A DNA stretch of 64,000 nt from Sphingomonas sp. Leaf33 (GCF_001421785.1 NZ_LMLB01000017.1:40593-104592); one strand, 5' to 3'; numbered from the stretch's first letter, positions 34,463 through 43,970 are shown. Notes: generated by a model from the letters alone, not told the origin. A program made the numbers and translations.

Positions 34463-34643
34463 GATTACGCTATCGCGACTGCTTACCACGCCAAGGCTCG
34501 ATAGGGCGCCTTATTGCTCTTCCCGCACGCATCTACCCGCCAGTGGCAGCAGCTCGTGCCGATCGATGCTCAAGCGGTGAGCGGCAGGGGTCTAAACGGC
34601 GTCCGCTGGTAGGAAGCAGCTAAGCAGCTCCGAGCCTCCACAA

Positions 34644-36131
34644 TCAACGGGGCTCTTTCGCGAGCGGCAATCGTGGTTCTCGGGACGTTTTGGTGCTGCG
34701 TTTTGTCCCGCTGGAGCGAGCTGAACCTTCCCTGTTACTGTAACGTACCGCTTCGATCTCCCGATGCAACCGCGGCTCCAACTTGGCCCAGACGAGTTCC
34801 GCGATGCTGCCAAGCAGCTCATCGCCGGTTGACCTAACCGCGAGCGGAGGCGCGCTTCGGTCGACGGCGGCAGGACGGCTGATCGGTCGTGCTTCGGCCA
34901 CCGGTTCGGAAACGGGCACAGTTACGTCCACACCTGGGTAGATGGTGATTGCCAGGTTACGACCTTGCTTGATGCGCAGGTGGACCAGCGGATCGCTAAG
35001 GGCCACATCCGCAAGCACTGCGCCTTCATCGAGCGCAAAGTCACAATCGGGCTGATCGTCTATCCGGAAGGGACGTAGGAGCCCGCGAGCGATCAGGCGT
35101 CCAAGGCCATCGAAGCTCGCGGTCCAAGTCACATGCTCGCCTACGCCGCCCAAAGTGTAAGCCCAAGCCGCGATCTGCGGATGATCCTGTGCGTGGCTCG
35201 TCGCCAAGCTGAGACTCGCGGCGCCCCCAGCCGCGACGGTCGCGATATAGCCCGCCACGAACGCGAGCGCGGTACGCCTGGGCTCAACACGAGGAGCACG
35301 GTCAGCGGCGAGCTGATCGACAAGCAGGTCAAACAGATGCAGCCGATCCTCGGCACCCATCGACGGCAATTCGCGGAGCAGGCGCGCTTCTTCAGGCAGC
35401 ACCGACCCGATCGCCTGAGCGACGCGAGCCTCCTCATGGGCATCCTGGGAGTCTCTGGCGTCCGCCAGTGCGTGCAATGCGGCCACAAGCGGCTGCAGCG
35501 CAGGGTCGACTGGGCCGCCATCGCTTGCGGCCGCCAGGATGGACCAGACAGGCTGGAGCGGCTGGCGAAGCCTGGCCAATCGGGTCTCATCGCCACGCGT
35601 CAGGCGACGCGCGGCATACAGGCGTTCGCAAATCTCCTCCACCGACGTTCGAGGCCAGAGCGAGCGAGTGCGCGCGACCGCCCAGCTTTGCGTGGCGAAG
35701 CAGTGGTAGGTTCTGAGCTTGGCTGCCGGTGCACCTGCGAGCAAGATCGCTTCGGCGACGACCAGACCGGCCCAAGCGGCCTCGAAGCCGCTAAGGTCGG
35801 GCGGGCGCGCCACGCTGTCAAGGGCCTCGAAGCGCTGCGGCGTGAGCACATGGCACCACGCCGACAAAGGCGAGAGATCACCTCTCAGCTGCGAAAAACG
35901 GCCGAATAGCCGCTGCCGGTCAGCGTCGTGAACGACAAGCGCCACGGGCTTGGCAGATCGCGGCCTGTTCCTGTCCTGTCGCCATAGGACGCCGGTGCAG
36001 CCGGGTGTTATCCTAAAATCGTTCTGCCGTCCCGTCCAAGGCACGCCGTTGCCCGCAGTCGCCCCAGCGGCTAGCTCGTTCAGTTCGCCGTCACTGGCGA
36101 TCGTGAACATCAGGGGATCCTCGGCGCTCAC
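34644..36131 (-). CDS. Unknown 495-aa protein, third gene of the kinase-helicase operon
   Basis: No family recognised. Predicted mostly helical and soluble. Tryptophan-rich helical segments (FEAAWAGLVVAEAILLAG, CFATQSWAVARTRSLW) lie in the first 200 residues. A middle helical domain (about 200-330) and a beta-rich part (about 340-430) follow. The tail (464-495) is strongly basic and Ser/Thr-rich (SARSSGTKRSTKTSREPR). The ATG overlaps the helicase stop (ATGA). The tail would be a plausible substrate for the kinase encoded in the same operon, which is inference only. Confidence 0.8.
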   Translation of the reverse strand: MSAEDPLMFTIASDGELNELAAGATAGNGVPWTGRQNDFRITPGCTGVLWRQDRNRPRSAKPVALVVHDADRQRLFGRFSQLRGDLSPLSAWCHVLTPQRFEALDSVARPPDLSGFEAAWAGLVVAEAILLAGAPAAKLRTYHCFATQSWAVARTRSLWPRTSVEEICERLYAARRLTRGDETRLARLRQPLQPVWSILAAASDGGPVDPALQPLVAALHALADARDSQDAHEEARVAQAIGSVLPEEARLLRELPSMGAEDRLHLFDLLVDQLAADRAPRVEPRRTALAFVAGYIATVAAGGAASLSLATSHAQDHPQIAAWAYTLGGVGEHVTWTASFDGLGRLIARGLLRPFRIDDQPDCDFALDEGAVLADVALSDPLVHLRIKQGRNLAITIYPGVDVTVPVSEPVAEARPISRPAAVDRSAPPLAVRSTGDELLGSIAELVWAKLEPRLHREIEAVRYSNREGSARSSGTKRSTKTSREPRLPLAKEPR

Positions 36132-37294
36132 CAGATCGGTCCCGGGCTAGGCGGGCAGGCGCGGGCAAGCTCCTGTGGGAGGGCGGTTTCGTAGTAGATG
36201 TCCAGACGCGTCTTCGCCCGAGTTACCACCGTGTAATAATGCTCAGTTGAATGGTAGTGATCTAATTGCTCGCAGAATAGCCAATGCACGGCGCGAAATT
36301 CCAACCCCTTGCAGCCCTTCACCGTCAGGATTACGATGGGCTCGTCTTCGAAAGAGGGGTCATATTCCTCGTCCGAGTTACCTGATCGTGCACGAATAAT
36401 CTTCGATTTACCGCGCAGCTCAGGGACAGACTCGAAATAATCGTGCACTTTATCGCGATCTCGCTGACGTGCTACGATGATGCCAATACGATCACCCTGC
36501 TCGATCAAATCGCCATATACGCGCAATTGCTGTCGCACAACATCGACGCACTCCGCCAGCTGCCTGTCCTCGCTGAATGGACCGTGCAGCTCTAGGCGTC
36601 CGGGCTTTGGTCCGGCATAGTGGCCGGTCGAGGTAAATGAGCCGCTGCCAGTGCTTTTTAGAATGCGGTCGGCCACGTCGCTGAGTTCGGGGGCGACGCG
36701 ATAATGAAACTGAAGTGTGTGCTCGTTGCCTGGCGAGAGGTGATGGCGCACGGCAGGGAGGCCGGAGGGGTGATCGTAGATGCGCTGCTTATCGTCACCG
36801 ACAAAGAACAAGTTGCGGCCCCATTGGCTGAGGAGTGCGACCTCCTCGTCCAGCAAATCCTGTGCCTCGTCGACAAAGATGGCATCGTAACGCTGCAAAT
36901 GCCCCCTTGCCGCGAAGCCCGCCGCGCCGGCGGCAAGCGTTCGTTTGTAGTCGACTAGGTCGCCCTGTTGCTTCGGCAGGGCCGTCTGGTGCTCCTCGTA
37001 CAGACTACGGCACCAAGACTCGACAGTGTTAATGAGCGTCGGCGGGAAAATTTCGCGGCCATTGCCGTCGTAGCAGCCCGTCTTCATGAACTCGGTCAAC
37101 GGACGGGTGAAGGTCAGAACCTGCACGCTTGGCATGCCTTGGGTACGCACAAACTGCGCGCGACGCAGCAGGACGTTGGTCTTGCCGGAGCCTGGAGGGC
37201 CGAGCACGAGGTGGTTTTGCCGGAGCGGCAGGTTCTCGATCAGGTCAACTTGATGCAGATCGAGTTGGTCTCGACGCGCCCACCACAACGACAT
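36128..37294 (-). CDS. Compact UvrD/Rep-like superfamily 1 helicase or ATPase
   Basis: 388 residues, about half the size of UvrD. Q-like region LHQVDLIENLPL, Walker A GPPGSGKT (32-39), motif Ia VLTFTRPLTEFM, Walker B IFVDEAQD (139-146), motif III FFVGDDKQRIY (163-173), motif IV FHYRVAPELSDVADRI, motif V TVKGCKGLEFRAVHWL, motif VI YYTVVTRAKTRLDIYY. All core motifs are intact but the 1B/2B subdomains are minimal. It is therefore likely a nucleic-acid-stimulated ATPase or switch and not a processive helicase. Two bases separate it from the kinase gene. The stop overlaps the next start. Confidence 0.87.
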   Translation of the reverse strand: MSLWWARRDQLDLHQVDLIENLPLRQNHLVLGPPGSGKTNVLLRRAQFVRTQGMPSVQVLTFTRPLTEFMKTGCYDGNGREIFPPTLINTVESWCRSLYEEHQTALPKQQGDLVDYKRTLAAGAAGFAARGHLQRYDAIFVDEAQDLLDEEVALLSQWGRNLFFVGDDKQRIYDHPSGLPAVRHHLSPGNEHTLQFHYRVAPELSDVADRILKSTGSGSFTSTGHYAGPKPGRLELHGPFSEDRQLAECVDVVRQQLRVYGDLIEQGDRIGIIVARQRDRDKVHDYFESVPELRGKSKIIRARSGNSDEEYDPSFEDEPIVILTVKGCKGLEFRAVHWLFCEQLDHYHSTEHYYTVVTRAKTRLDIYYETALPQELARACPPSPGPIW

Positions 37295-37296
37295 TC

Positions 37297-38628
37297 CTAG
37301 CTCCCGTCCTGACCAGCCGACATGAACCGATCAGCAAGCTCGCCGAGCACCTGCATCACCCCGTCCACCACCAAGCGACCGGCGTCATCTTCCCAAGGAA
37401 CGGCGGGCAAGTCCACCCCGCGCTCCTGATCGCCCCATGTCAGCGCGACCGATGGCAAAGTTTGTTGGACCCCAGCTGGTGAGCGCCGCAACCGAATGCG
37501 AAGGCCAACTGGTTCGGCGCCAGTCTGGCCGCTCTCCCAGCGAAAACTAACCTCGCAGGTCTCGTCGTCCGGCCACTCTACGTCGTGGCTCGGCAATACG
37601 TTTAGCGCGCGCAATCGGCTGGTGATCTCATCCCTGACTTTGTCCCCCAAATCAGTCAGTTGCCGTCGGACCTCGGCTGGCGAAGCGTCAGTGCCCCCGG
37701 GCGCGCTGACGCCCAGCCCGAGCATGGCCAACGAGCGGCGCTGGCGCACGGCCGTGCTGTTCAGGAAGTCTTCCAGCTTCAACCTCGACCGGCGACGCCA
37801 ATCCTTGTCGAGCGCGCGGCGCGCTAGGGCGAGCAGGTCGCGATCAACGTCATCGGCCTCGACTCTCGGCTCGACTGTCGCCACCGTCCACGCGAAGCGA
37901 TAACGATTGTCTTTGGCGGCGTGATAGGCTTGCTCGAACAGCGGCTCGCGCATGATCAGGTCGTGCAGCAGGCCACCCAGCTGGTAAACATCGAGCGCGT
38001 GCCACGCTTCAGGCCCTGGCTCTAGCAGCCGGAAGAGATACTCTGGGGGCGAGTAGCGGGCGGTAGCGACCACCGGCAGCCGATCGCCTTGGTCGGTCCC
38101 GATGCCGACCGGGTCGTTGATCTCGCGCATGACCGAGAGGTCGAGCACGGTAGCGTGCGCGAAGTCGTCGGTGATGAAGACGTTTGCGCTCTTGAGGTCG
38201 CGATGGGTTAGGCCGCGCCCGCGGAGGAAGATGGCCGCTTTAGCGACCTGATCAACAATGCTGCGGATCTTGTCAGCGGGCACATCGGCCAGCCGCTTTT
38301 CGAGTTCTTGGCCGGGCGCCCGGTTCATGAGAAGAAAGATCCGGTCCTGAAAGCGACCGCCGTCGTGGACCTCGACCATGCCTGGAAAGCCGTGACGACC
38401 GAGCTGCTTCTGCTGCTCGATGCGCAAGTCCTCGATTTCGCCCTTTTCGCCGTGGGAGAACGCGGCGTCATAGATCTTGAGCGCCTTGACGCCTTCAGGC
38501 GAGTCCACGCCGTAAACAGGGGCGGTGCCACCCCGGCCGGCCTGATCGGTCACGCTCCAGCCGTCGCCCTGCGCGGCGCACCAGGTGCGAGCAATGGCCA
38601 AGCTTTGCTCTTCGACGTTGAGCGCCAA
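37297..38628 (-). CDS. Serine/threonine protein kinase with a C-terminal unknown domain
   Basis: 443 residues. Kinase domain: glycine loop AGRGGTAPVYG (30-40), Lys51 in VKALKIYD, catalytic loop THRDLKSANVF (Asp144, Asn149), metal Asp163 in VLDLS (DLS replaces DFG), and SPPE (193-196) for APE. Catalytic residues are present, so it should be active. The C-terminal 300-443 part (EVRRQLTDLGDKVRDEITSR, then a beta-rich SFRWESGQTGAEPVGLRIRLR) is not recognised. There is no membrane helix, so the kinase is cytoplasmic. First gene of the three-gene operon. Confidence 0.88.
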   Translation of the reverse strand: MALNVEEQSLAIARTWCAAQGDGWSVTDQAGRGGTAPVYGVDSPEGVKALKIYDAAFSHGEKGEIEDLRIEQQKQLGRHGFPGMVEVHDGGRFQDRIFLLMNRAPGQELEKRLADVPADKIRSIVDQVAKAAIFLRGRGLTHRDLKSANVFITDDFAHATVLDLSVMREINDPVGIGTDQGDRLPVVATARYSPPEYLFRLLEPGPEAWHALDVYQLGGLLHDLIMREPLFEQAYHAAKDNRYRFAWTVATVEPRVEADDVDRDLLALARRALDKDWRRRSRLKLEDFLNSTAVRQRRSLAMLGLGVSAPGGTDASPAEVRRQLTDLGDKVRDEITSRLRALNVLPSHDVEWPDDETCEVSFRWESGQTGAEPVGLRIRLRRSPAGVQQTLPSVALTWGDQERGVDLPAVPWEDDAGRLVVDGVMQVLGELADRFMSAGQDGS

Positions 38629-38857
38629 TGTGCGTCCTTCACTGGTCGTGAACGCACTTCATAGGCTAGCGTGCTCGCGTTGACGAGCGACCACCGGCTA
38701 TCGCTTGAGGAAATCTGCAAGTGTTGGTGGCAGACGGATCCGGAATCGCGTGGCGCCGTGCGGCGGTCGAAGGGGGGTGACCGATTGCGCTGATGAGAGA
38801 AGGACTGATTTTGGAAGCCGATGCGAGGTTACGGATGGCCGGAACTGAGTCACTGCG

Positions 38858-39499
38858 TCAATCCAGCCTAGGGGAGCCCTGCTCCAGGCTTTCTTTCTCT
38901 TCGAGCTGAATCTTCCTCACCACAGCTCGATTCGCTTTAGTCTGTGATTTCGGTCGCGCTCTGGACAGGCCTGATTTTATGGTCGCCTTCTTAGTCGGTT
39001 TCGGCGCTTCCAGGTAAGTCCGGAATTGCACGATTGATTGCTCAAGAAGACCCTGACAGTATTCCCAGCGCTCCTTAGGTTTTCTGGTTGCATGCACATA
39101 AGGCGCGGCGACTTCAGGTCTCAGGCGGTGCATGTACTCAAGCGAGAACCGTGCCGCCCTCGTATAGTAATTAAACGACCATTCCCGCATTGCCTTGTCT
39201 TGCGCATACGCGATTGCATTATCCTCAATGACGCGCTCAAGAAACCCGAGGCCGTGATCGAAGACCGCCGAACGCTTCCCGGTCTTCTCCGCAAGGAAAA
39301 CCGCTCGCCATAAGGAAAAAGAGACCGAAATTAATTCTTGAGCTATGAAAGAAAGCTGACGCGTCTTCCAGCGCTTTTCATAGTCCTTCAACAACAGTCG
39401 AAGCTGTAGAGAGCATGTCTGATTTCGATGCCGGTTCTCGACTAGCCATTGGAAGTGAGCCGTTCGATCAGACGCCTCAGCCACAGCTTGCACTTTCAA
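38858..39499 (-). CDS. Hypothetical helical protein (213 aa)
   Basis: All-helical and very basic at the C-terminus (KPTKKATIKSGLSRARPKSQTKANRAVVRKIQ). The centre has aromatic helices (LSFIAQELISVSFSLWRAVF, WSFNYYTRAARFSLEYMHRL). No known domain recognised. It lies upstream of the kinase operon on the same strand, separated by 229 bp, so it is probably a separate unit. Lower GC than the core genes around it, in keeping with transfer. Confidence 0.6.
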   Translation of the reverse strand: MKVQAVAEASDRTAHFQWLVENRHRNQTCSLQLRLLLKDYEKRWKTRQLSFIAQELISVSFSLWRAVFLAEKTGKRSAVFDHGLGFLERVIEDNAIAYAQDKAMREWSFNYYTRAARFSLEYMHRLRPEVAAPYVHATRKPKERWEYCQGLLEQSIVQFRTYLEAPKPTKKATIKSGLSRARPKSQTKANRAVVRKIQLEEKESLEQGSPRLD

Positions 39500-39839
39500 T
39501 GCCCTCCCTCCGCCGGACCACGTTTAGTTCGCCTAACAGTGGGTTCTGGCCCGATACCTAGCACGCGAGGTAACGCCCATAAAAGGGTGCTCGCCTGTCG
39601 CATCATTCAGCCGCGCATAAGGCTGACACCCTGAACGAATGGCACGTTTCGGCGAGCCGTCGGTTGGGCAGGAACGGCGGGCATTGGGTCTCACAGCTCA
39701 GGCGGTCAATTAGGCGACACTCCGCTTTGAAACTCTGGCGAACTGAAACCACGCGGTTGGCGACTCGAGAGCGGCGTCGCCCGACCGATCTGCAGGTTGT
39801 GACCTGTCCAACGAACCTATACTCCTCTAGTCTGTCGCG
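39500..39839. other. Gap upstream of the GIY-YIG gene
   Basis: 340 bp with no convincing gene. It holds one diverged copy of the dispersed GACGTCCGCTT-type motif (about 39714-39736) and, at its right end, the candidate promoter of the GIY-YIG gene. Short open frames here lack start signals and protein-like composition. Confidence 0.5.
39797..39823 (+). promoter_or_regulatory. Candidate promoter of the GIY-YIG gene
   Basis: TTGTGA (39797-39802) and TATACT (39818-39823), 15-base spacer. TATACT ends 16 bases before the GTG start, so the transcript would have a leader of under 15 bases. That fits the missing ribosome-binding site. Confidence 0.4.
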
Positions 39840-40520
39840 GTGCCGCGCTACCAGACCGACCCTGAACGCCGCCGCATCGCCGCTCTAGTCGACGAAGAAG
39901 TTGCTCGAGCGCGTGCGGCAGAGTCGGAGGGCGGATGGATCACATACCTGATCCGGGACCCCAGATTCCCAGATAAGCTCGGGAACCCCGCCGGAACACC
40001 GATCTATGTCGGTCAGAGCAAAGAGTTTGGGACGCGCGTTCGTTCACGGTTTGACAAATGCGAAAAGACGGGCACGGCTAAAGACAGCGTTGAACGACGT
40101 GTGGCGGATCTACTCCACTGCGGCCAAGTTGCGCGATATGAAGTGCTCGAGCGCGCGCCGACACGACTGTCGTCGTTGATTTCAGAGACCAATTGGGCTC
40201 GTCGATGCGTACGGCGAGGATACGACATCGCCAATTTGCTGCCGCAGCAGCGACTGCATGCAGGGAGCATCGACCGCCGGGAAATCCCGGCCGAGTGGAT
40301 TTGGCCTTTCCTTTTGCGCGAAGCGATTGAGGACGAGATCACCCTCGAGCTGCGCTGCGTGAGATGCAAGCTGTTGCTGCCCCTCGATCTCAGTCGTTTT
40401 TTTCGCGTTGCCGAGCCGCCCAAATCGCTATTCGAAATTCGCGCAAACGGCATATGGCGGGCCGAACCCTGCACCGGGTGTGACCAGCGTAGCAGTCGAT
40501 ATGTCGCCCTGAAGGTTTGA
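39840..40520 (+). CDS. GIY-YIG nuclease-domain protein with C-terminal zinc-ribbon-like cysteines
   Basis: 226 residues from GTG 39840. The GIY-YIG core is WITYLIRD (33-40), PIYVGQSKEFGTRVRSRF (54-71, with the catalytic Arg), and SETNWARRCVRRGYDIANL (Glu116 as metal ligand, ending at the usual Asn). Two CxxC pairs at 173-176 and 211-214 form a probable zinc ribbon, with WRAEPCTGCDQR near the end. The start has no Shine-Dalgarno. Likely a DNA-cutting or DNA-binding cargo protein of the island. Role unknown. Confidence 0.72.
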   Translation: MPRYQTDPERRRIAALVDEEVARARAAESEGGWITYLIRDPRFPDKLGNPAGTPIYVGQSKEFGTRVRSRFDKCEKTGTAKDSVERRVADLLHCGQVARYEVLERAPTRLSSLISETNWARRCVRRGYDIANLLPQQRLHAGSIDRREIPAEWIWPFLLREAIEDEITLELRCVRCKLLLPLDLSRFFRVAEPPKSLFEIRANGIWRAEPCTGCDQRSSRYVALKV

Positions 40521-40748
40521 GACGCGGCCGCAACCGACCGTATGTCGCGCCAACGAGCGTAAGCCTGACGGTCTGCTGATGGCCCAGTTTCGGCCGTAGT
40601 ATCCTGCCTTAACGAACGTCCACTTCCGGGTCGCCGCCGAGCTGACGTGAGTGGCCGATTGTGGGTCACTACCTCAGCGCTGAGCGGAGGTTGGCTGAAG
40701 CCGAGGTCGTGAGACACTCCCGATTGCCGATCTTGTGCCGGATCTGAG

Positions 40749-43712
40749 CTAGCGTTGGACTCGCAACGTCGCGACCGGTCGTGTCTCATCTTCCTCGTTC
40801 CGGTCCCGGCCGCTCTGGAAAGACAAGTCGAGGTCCACCAGCTCCTGCGTTTCGCTGCTGCGCGCGAAATTGCGCTGGAGGCGGATCAGCACATGGCCTG
40901 GGCCGTTGGGATTAATTCGGTCGGCATCATAGCCGTTGATGCGAACGCGGTACGCGCCGGCGGGCGCGCGGTGGACGGCATATTCTTCCGGCCCGTAGCC
41001 GTCGGTCATGTCGTTCGAGATCTGCCCGCCCGCGCTGCTCAACTTGTTCGAATACATGACACGCTCGCCGTTTGGTTCGTCGATCCACAGGTCGATGTCG
41101 GCGTCGTCGTCGGTCCATTCGATGACGATGCGCGCATCGGTGTCGGTGAGCCCGACGAGTCGCGGATCGAGCGTCCAGCGCCCGCCCGCCGCCTCGATCG
41201 GCGGAATGAGGGCATTCGCCTCCATCAGCGCGATCACCTCGATCCCGTCGAAATCGCTCGACGCGGGATTGAGCGCCGCCTCGACGAGGAGCTGGAACGC
41301 GCGTTCAAGGTCGGCACGACCGGTCCGGCCCGCAGCCCGCCCGCGGGCCGCCACGGCTAGGGCGAGGTCGCGACCGGGCTGGGGCCGGAACTCGGCATTG
41401 GCGGCGGCGAGCTGTTCGGCAAGCTCGACCGCACGGTTGAAGGAACGGTCGCGCTCGAGGCGGAAGGCGACGATTTGGCGGGTTTCGTCGTCGCTCGTCG
41501 GCAGCTCCAGCGCGGACAGGAGCAGGAGCGAGGCGGTGGCCGCATCACCCTTGAGCCGGAACCACTCGCCGGTGTCGAGATAGAACGTCGGCACGGAACC
41601 ATATTGGCGTTCCTGCTCGGTCAGAACGGCGAGGCGCCTGCCCGGGCCGGCAACGTCGAGCGCGGCGATATAGGGACGCTTGGTGATCAGGTCCGCCATG
41701 TCGATCTTGATTTGAGCCCGGGGCGGCTCCTGCGCGGTCGGCAACGGGTTGCTCCGGACCGTGCCTGTAACGACCACGTCGCCGGAGACGCCCTCCTGGA
41801 CCCCGGCATCCGGGGCAGGCGCCGCTACGATCGGCGGCGGCATTACGGCCCGCGGCTGGACCGGCTCGGGCGTGGGTGACGGCGGAGGTGGTGGCGGAGG
41901 AGGCGGAGCCGAGACGGGCATGGGCAACTGCTCTTCATCGCGCGTGCGCTTCGCCTGCGCGCGCGTGATCGGCACAAATCGCCTGCTCCACCAGGCGCGG
42001 CGCTCGCGCCATCGGTCGATCACGAAGGCAAGCCGCTCCTGCCGGGCGTCGCGATGCTCCTTGTCCCAGTTTTGCTTAGCTTCGCGATATTGCGCCAGCC
42101 ACTCAGCCCCGAAGCCTTTCGGCGGGGTCAGCTCGGCGCGCAGATATTGGTCGGGGCGCTCCAGCACCAAGAACGACATGCCGGGGCCGGCGACTTGGTA
42201 GCGGCGCGCGGTGTCCGCCATCGCCGCGTGCCGAGCGGGGTCGTCGGCAAGTTCCGCCACGAGGCCAGCCGCCCAGAGCGCTCCCGGCGCCTCGGCCTCA
42301 ATCGGCGCGCCAGCCGGCGCGTAGTGCCGCTCGCCGCCATCGCTCAAGCGCACGGTGACGCCGCCTGCGGGCATCGGGCCGACCAGCAGCCACTGGCCCG
42401 GGCCGGCCGGCAGCGCGCGCGTGTCGAGCCGCCGCCCGGCCGCATCGCGGACCGACACGGGCGCTGTCGCGCGGGCGGCGAGGGCGGCAACCGCCTGCGC
42501 TTCGCCACCCACGGCGAGGCCGACGACAGCGCCGCCGGTGCGCTGCGCCAAGCGGCCAAGCCGCGCACCGTCCGCGCCGGGCGCGGCCGTGAGCGCCATG
42601 AGCCGGCAAGCGGGCGCGAAGGCCGTACCGCGGTCGATCGTGACCGCTCCGTCGAACACCAGCACGCACTGTGTCGCGGCAGGCAGCGGCAGCGCATCAA
42701 GTCCGGCGAGCGACGTGCCGCCGCGATAGGTGACGCGGGCGAGCGCCGTCCTGAGCGCCGCGGCATCACCGAGCGTCGCGACCTGCGGGCGGTCGCTGGC
42801 GAAGGTGACGAGGTCGATCGCGGCCGGCGCGGTCCGCTCGGCGAGGCGCGCCAGAACTTCGGCCTCCAGATCGGTGCGGTCGGCGCGGTGCGAGAGCGAG
42901 CGATCCCAGTAGACGCGCAGGCGACCGCCGCGCAACGGTGGCTCCGGGTCGCCCGCCGCTCCTCCGCCGATCACGAAGAAAGCCTCGCCGTTCGAATGTC
43001 GCGCAACGATCATCGGCCCGATCAATGTGCCGCCAGTGACCGTCAGCCCTTCGCGCACCACCGCCGTGCCGAGCGTCGCCTCGCCGCGCCAGCCGTCTTC
43101 GATTTGGAACAGACCGATGGGTTGGCCGGCGAAGCGGACGGCGGGCGCGGCGGCATAGCCGTCGGCAGTGACGGCTACCGTAACTCGTCCGACTGCCGCA
43201 TCGCGGGCGAGCGGGAGGACGAGGCCGATCGCCGGGTCGAACGCCGCGACGAAGGTGAGGCGGAATCGGCGGGGGTGGGCGGCGTCGATCGGGAAGATCC
43301 GCGTCGTGAACCGGTTTCCGGCGATTTCTGCCAGGCCCGGATCGATGCCCGCACGGACCTCGTCCTCATAGACGTTACGTGCCTTCGGCGCTTCAAGCAG
43401 CTGGCCGGGGATCATCTTGCCCCCCACGTCGAGCGCGTAGCCGGTGACCGCCGCATCGGCCGGAAGCGTGAGCGCGAGGTTGGCCTCGTAACTGTCCGTA
43501 TCGTCCGAGCCGATCAGCATCTCAACCGTGACGTCGGCGGTGCGGCCGATCAGGTGCGCGCGAACGTCGAGGGCAGCGATGCGCAAATGGACCGCCGGAC
43601 GGTCGTCGCGCCGGACGCCGCGTTCCGCCTCGGTCAGCGTCGGGTTGTTCTGCGCCCAGGCTGCAGGGGATAGCGTGAGGATGGCGAACGCCAGCATCAT
43701 TATATGCAACAT
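40749..43712 (-). CDS. Exported VIT/VWA domain protein with C-terminal DUF2135
   Basis: 987 residues from ATG 43712 (preceded by GGGAGAGGCGG). The signal peptide is MLHIMMLAFAILTLSPAAWA. The VIT domain covers about 30-165 (LPADAAVTGYALDVGGKMIP, ARNVYEDEVRAGIDPGLAE). The VWA-like region carries a MIDAS-type DRSLS near residue 270. A proline run (PPPPPPPPPSPTPEPVQP) lies in the middle, and DUF2135 is at the end (WTDDDADIDLWIDEPNGERV, EYAVHRAPAGAYRVRINGYD). It probably acts in the periplasm or on the surface as a metal-dependent adhesion or scaffold protein. The frame has alternative starts at 43733 and 43736. Confidence 0.82.
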   Translation of the reverse strand: MLHIMMLAFAILTLSPAAWAQNNPTLTEAERGVRRDDRPAVHLRIAALDVRAHLIGRTADVTVEMLIGSDDTDSYEANLALTLPADAAVTGYALDVGGKMIPGQLLEAPKARNVYEDEVRAGIDPGLAEIAGNRFTTRIFPIDAAHPRRFRLTFVAAFDPAIGLVLPLARDAAVGRVTVAVTADGYAAAPAVRFAGQPIGLFQIEDGWRGEATLGTAVVREGLTVTGGTLIGPMIVARHSNGEAFFVIGGGAAGDPEPPLRGGRLRVYWDRSLSHRADRTDLEAEVLARLAERTAPAAIDLVTFASDRPQVATLGDAAALRTALARVTYRGGTSLAGLDALPLPAATQCVLVFDGAVTIDRGTAFAPACRLMALTAAPGADGARLGRLAQRTGGAVVGLAVGGEAQAVAALAARATAPVSVRDAAGRRLDTRALPAGPGQWLLVGPMPAGGVTVRLSDGGERHYAPAGAPIEAEAPGALWAAGLVAELADDPARHAAMADTARRYQVAGPGMSFLVLERPDQYLRAELTPPKGFGAEWLAQYREAKQNWDKEHRDARQERLAFVIDRWRERRAWWSRRFVPITRAQAKRTRDEEQLPMPVSAPPPPPPPPPSPTPEPVQPRAVMPPPIVAAPAPDAGVQEGVSGDVVVTGTVRSNPLPTAQEPPRAQIKIDMADLITKRPYIAALDVAGPGRRLAVLTEQERQYGSVPTFYLDTGEWFRLKGDAATASLLLLSALELPTSDDETRQIVAFRLERDRSFNRAVELAEQLAAANAEFRPQPGRDLALAVAARGRAAGRTGRADLERAFQLLVEAALNPASSDFDGIEVIALMEANALIPPIEAAGGRWTLDPRLVGLTDTDARIVIEWTDDDADIDLWIDEPNGERVMYSNKLSSAGGQISNDMTDGYGPEEYAVHRAPAGAYRVRINGYDADRINPNGPGHVLIRLQRNFARSSETQELVDLDLSFQSGRDRNEEDETRPVATLRVQR

Positions 43713-43970
43713 CCGCCTCTCCCGTTCGCCCATCAACTAGACTGGCAAGCTTCGCGACCCACCGCAACCGAACGTGTGATCAGCGCCGATAACGGCTTAC
43801 AGTGAAACCTGAATAAACGTCCGATCTCGGGACGTGGCTGAGGGCGCTAAATGACTGCAGTTAGGTCCCTTCCGACGAGGCCGCAAGTGAACACGCGAAT
43901 AACGCTCAGGTCGATTGGATGGCGGCTCGAACGTTGGGCCGCTGCTCCGGGTAGTAGCGGCCCTTCCTGT

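Noticed and set aside
27233..40748. Direct repeat of the tRNA-Thr 3' end marking the right attachment site
   Set aside because: Searched by eye for the T-arm and acceptor sequence (TTCAATCCTCACCGGCAGC); no second copy seen in the window.
42054..43673. 539-codon frame on the plus strand
   Set aside because: Antisense shadow of the VIT/VWA gene; Arg/Gly/Asp-rich composition and no start signal.
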